Source: Phylloscopus collybita
Taxonomy: Eukaryota > Chordata > Aves > Passeriformes > Phylloscopidae
Assembly: GCA_027886175.1 (NCBI GenBank)
Contig: JAJNNQ010000024.1
Location: 24,965,001 to 25,029,000 of the forward strand
DNA length: 64,000 nucleotides
Direction of reading: 5' to 3'
Within the stretch, counting starts at the first letter, position 1, and each line of letters starts with the position of its first letter. Below the pieces are notes generated by a model. The model was not told the origin of the DNA. It was given only the letters and a program-made list of their open reading frames with translations, and made no database searches. The position numbers were made by a program, and so were the translations under genes. Shown here in pieces: positions 62,400 through 64,000 of this stretch.

Positions 62400-64000
62400 G
62401 AATTTACCTCTGAAAATGATGCTTTTTAAGCAAGATTTCTCTTCCTTTTCACAGATTTCTAAGACAGAATTCTCTTTGAGCTCCCCTTTGTCCTCTGTGT
62501 GTTTATTTTTTAATGAAAATTCTTTCTAATGTGTGACTGACTTCTCTCAGATGAGTCCTTTGAACTGTTTCCAGCTGTTATCAAAAGCTGCACAAATCTT
62601 CTCATAGTGACAAAATTTAACAAACAAGAGGAAAACAAAATCATGAGCAGGTAAGAGAGGAGAGGAGAGGAGAGCTGGTCCAAACTCTCCATGGAGAGGA
62701 GAGCTGGTCCAACTGGAAATAGTCAAATTTGAAGAGAGTTTCTAGCATCTCAAAGCCACAAAGCATTGGGCAGTTTGGGTCTGTATCACTGATGTGATAG
62801 GTCTCATATTCAAAACTTAGAGGGAAATGTTGTGAGTTCAGCTCTGGTAAAACCACAGTTGATCACACACTTAAGGGTTTTAAATAAAATGTTAAGATTT
62901 TAGTGTTAGATGTTAATTTTGTTTCAACATACTGCCCCACACTTACAGAAAAAATAAGGAGAAACTTTGGGACTTTGTTGCTTGCCTAGATTCTGTGGTA
63001 TAGGGAATTTGTTTTGAAACCACGTTGTGGCTTTCAGCTCATGGGGTATGCTTTGCTTTGAGGCTTTCTTTGTTTTTGAGTCAAAGAAAATCTTAGTAAG
63101 AAAACTATCTTCCCGGAGATCACTGCATCAACACTTTTAATCTCTAGGATTATACTGCTTTGTAGAATGTCAGACTGCTTCAAGGTCGACAAATTTACTT
63201 TGTCTGAGGCAGTAGCCTATGAAGACCTACAAAAATATTAGGTGAAAGGTGAAGGGAGGGTGTCAGCCAGTTGAACATTTCCAATCCATACTTTTCCTCA
63301 AAGCCTGTTAATATCAGGCTTCCAGTTAAAGCTCTGTAGGATGGTACAGAGACCAGAGAGCAAATAGCACAACAGAGCCCTGAATATACAAGTTAAAGTA
63401 AATGCACAAGTACACAATTACAGCCATGGGCAAAATATCAGTCTTGGCACTTCTCACCACATGTAGGTAGTAAGAAATGCAAATTCAGAAATCTTTTACC
63501 AGCCAAGTACAGTAATTGTAGCCAGAAAAGGTCTGCAGAGAAGAAAATGAGAGAAATGTTTTCTTTCAAAGGAAACAAAATGTGACTCAGAAAACAATAT
63601 TTTGGTCATATCTGGCATTAACATAAGATGATGAGCAAAAATTAACTCAGCAGTAGTCTCAGAAAAAATACTCTGTATGAACAGTAAACAAAGCAGCAAA
63701 CACATTACTTGGCAGTGGTTGGAATGTGTGAAGACGTGCTCAGCACTGTGCAAGAGAGGATAGCAAACTTGCCAAGCCAAATTTAAGCTAAACAGTGGCC
63801 TAACTATCAGTCTGCCAGGGAAAGCCAAACTGCAATGCCAAGGAAAATATAAAGGTTAAAATATCAGGGAATATAGTGATTACTGAAATATGTTTTGATT
63901 GATGGATGTATATATTTGCAGTCAAACTTGCTAAACAAGTGGCAAGTGATGCCCTCAGTAGATCTACATACAAAACAATTGGTAGTGGAAGAGCATGCAT
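62400..64000. other. Right-end flank
   Basis: AT-rich DNA with a small direct repeat at 62665. No coding exon was recognised. If the exon at 62296 is real, this is its first intron. Confidence 0.4.
62665..62712. repeat. 29-bp direct repeat with GAGAG microsatellite
   Basis: GAGAGGAGAGCTGGTCCAA occurs at 62665 and again at 62694, a spacing of 29 bases, adjoining a short AGAGG run that starts at about 62654. Confidence 0.85.

Overview
The window is vertebrate, and specifically avian, nuclear DNA. The decisive evidence is a complete apovitellenin-1 gene (APOV1, the egg-yolk VLDL apoprotein known from egg-laying sauropsids), together with many CR1 LINE fragments ending in the typical ATTCTRTG-like tail. 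Compact introns and an endogenous-retrovirus LTR of a type I associate with songbirds fit this. The sequence is not chicken: its APOV1 differs from my recollection of the chicken protein at many positions. A passerine or other neoavian bird is my inference.

Layout. 1-1.6 kb: an unassigned GC/CpG-rich island with a 41-bp tandem repeat, then a CR1 tail. 1.7-15.8 kb (+): ILDR1 (angulin-2), eight coding exons, 540 codons, all splice phases consistent. 15.8-21.2 kb: gene-free DNA with CR1 copies. 21.2-24.7 kb (+): APOV1, with a promoter carrying two oestrogen-response elements, a TATA-like box, an inferred non-coding exon 1 and three coding exons (106 codons). 24.7-37.2 kb: no recognised gene, but an orphan CpG island at 27.56-27.96 kb next to an A33 tract. 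37.2-38.3 kb (-): GPR15, an intact single-exon chemoattractant receptor. 38.4-45.4 kb: no recognised gene. 45.4-54.2 kb (+): CLDND1, with a CpG-island promoter containing ZNF143- and CTCF-like motifs, a long first intron with a minus-strand ERV/LTR remnant ending near the first coding exon, and four coding exons (250 codons). 54.2-64 kb: no confident gene. One signal-peptide-like exon candidate at 62.28-62.36 kb sits where GABRR3 would be expected from human synteny.

The four recognised genes do not form one pathway. ILDR1 and CLDND1 are epithelial junction or membrane proteins, GPR15 directs lymphocyte homing, and APOV1 is an oestrogen-induced liver secretory protein. ILDR1 and the GPR15/CLDND1 pair lie far apart on human chromosome 3 (from memory) but are neighbours here, with the sauropsid-specific APOV1 between them. 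No new enzymatic or defence system was found. The most informative signals are regulatory and structural: the APOV1 promoter, the missing mature cysteine in APOV1, CTCF-like motifs in one orientation, the orphan CpG islands, and the ERV next to a CLDND1 exon.
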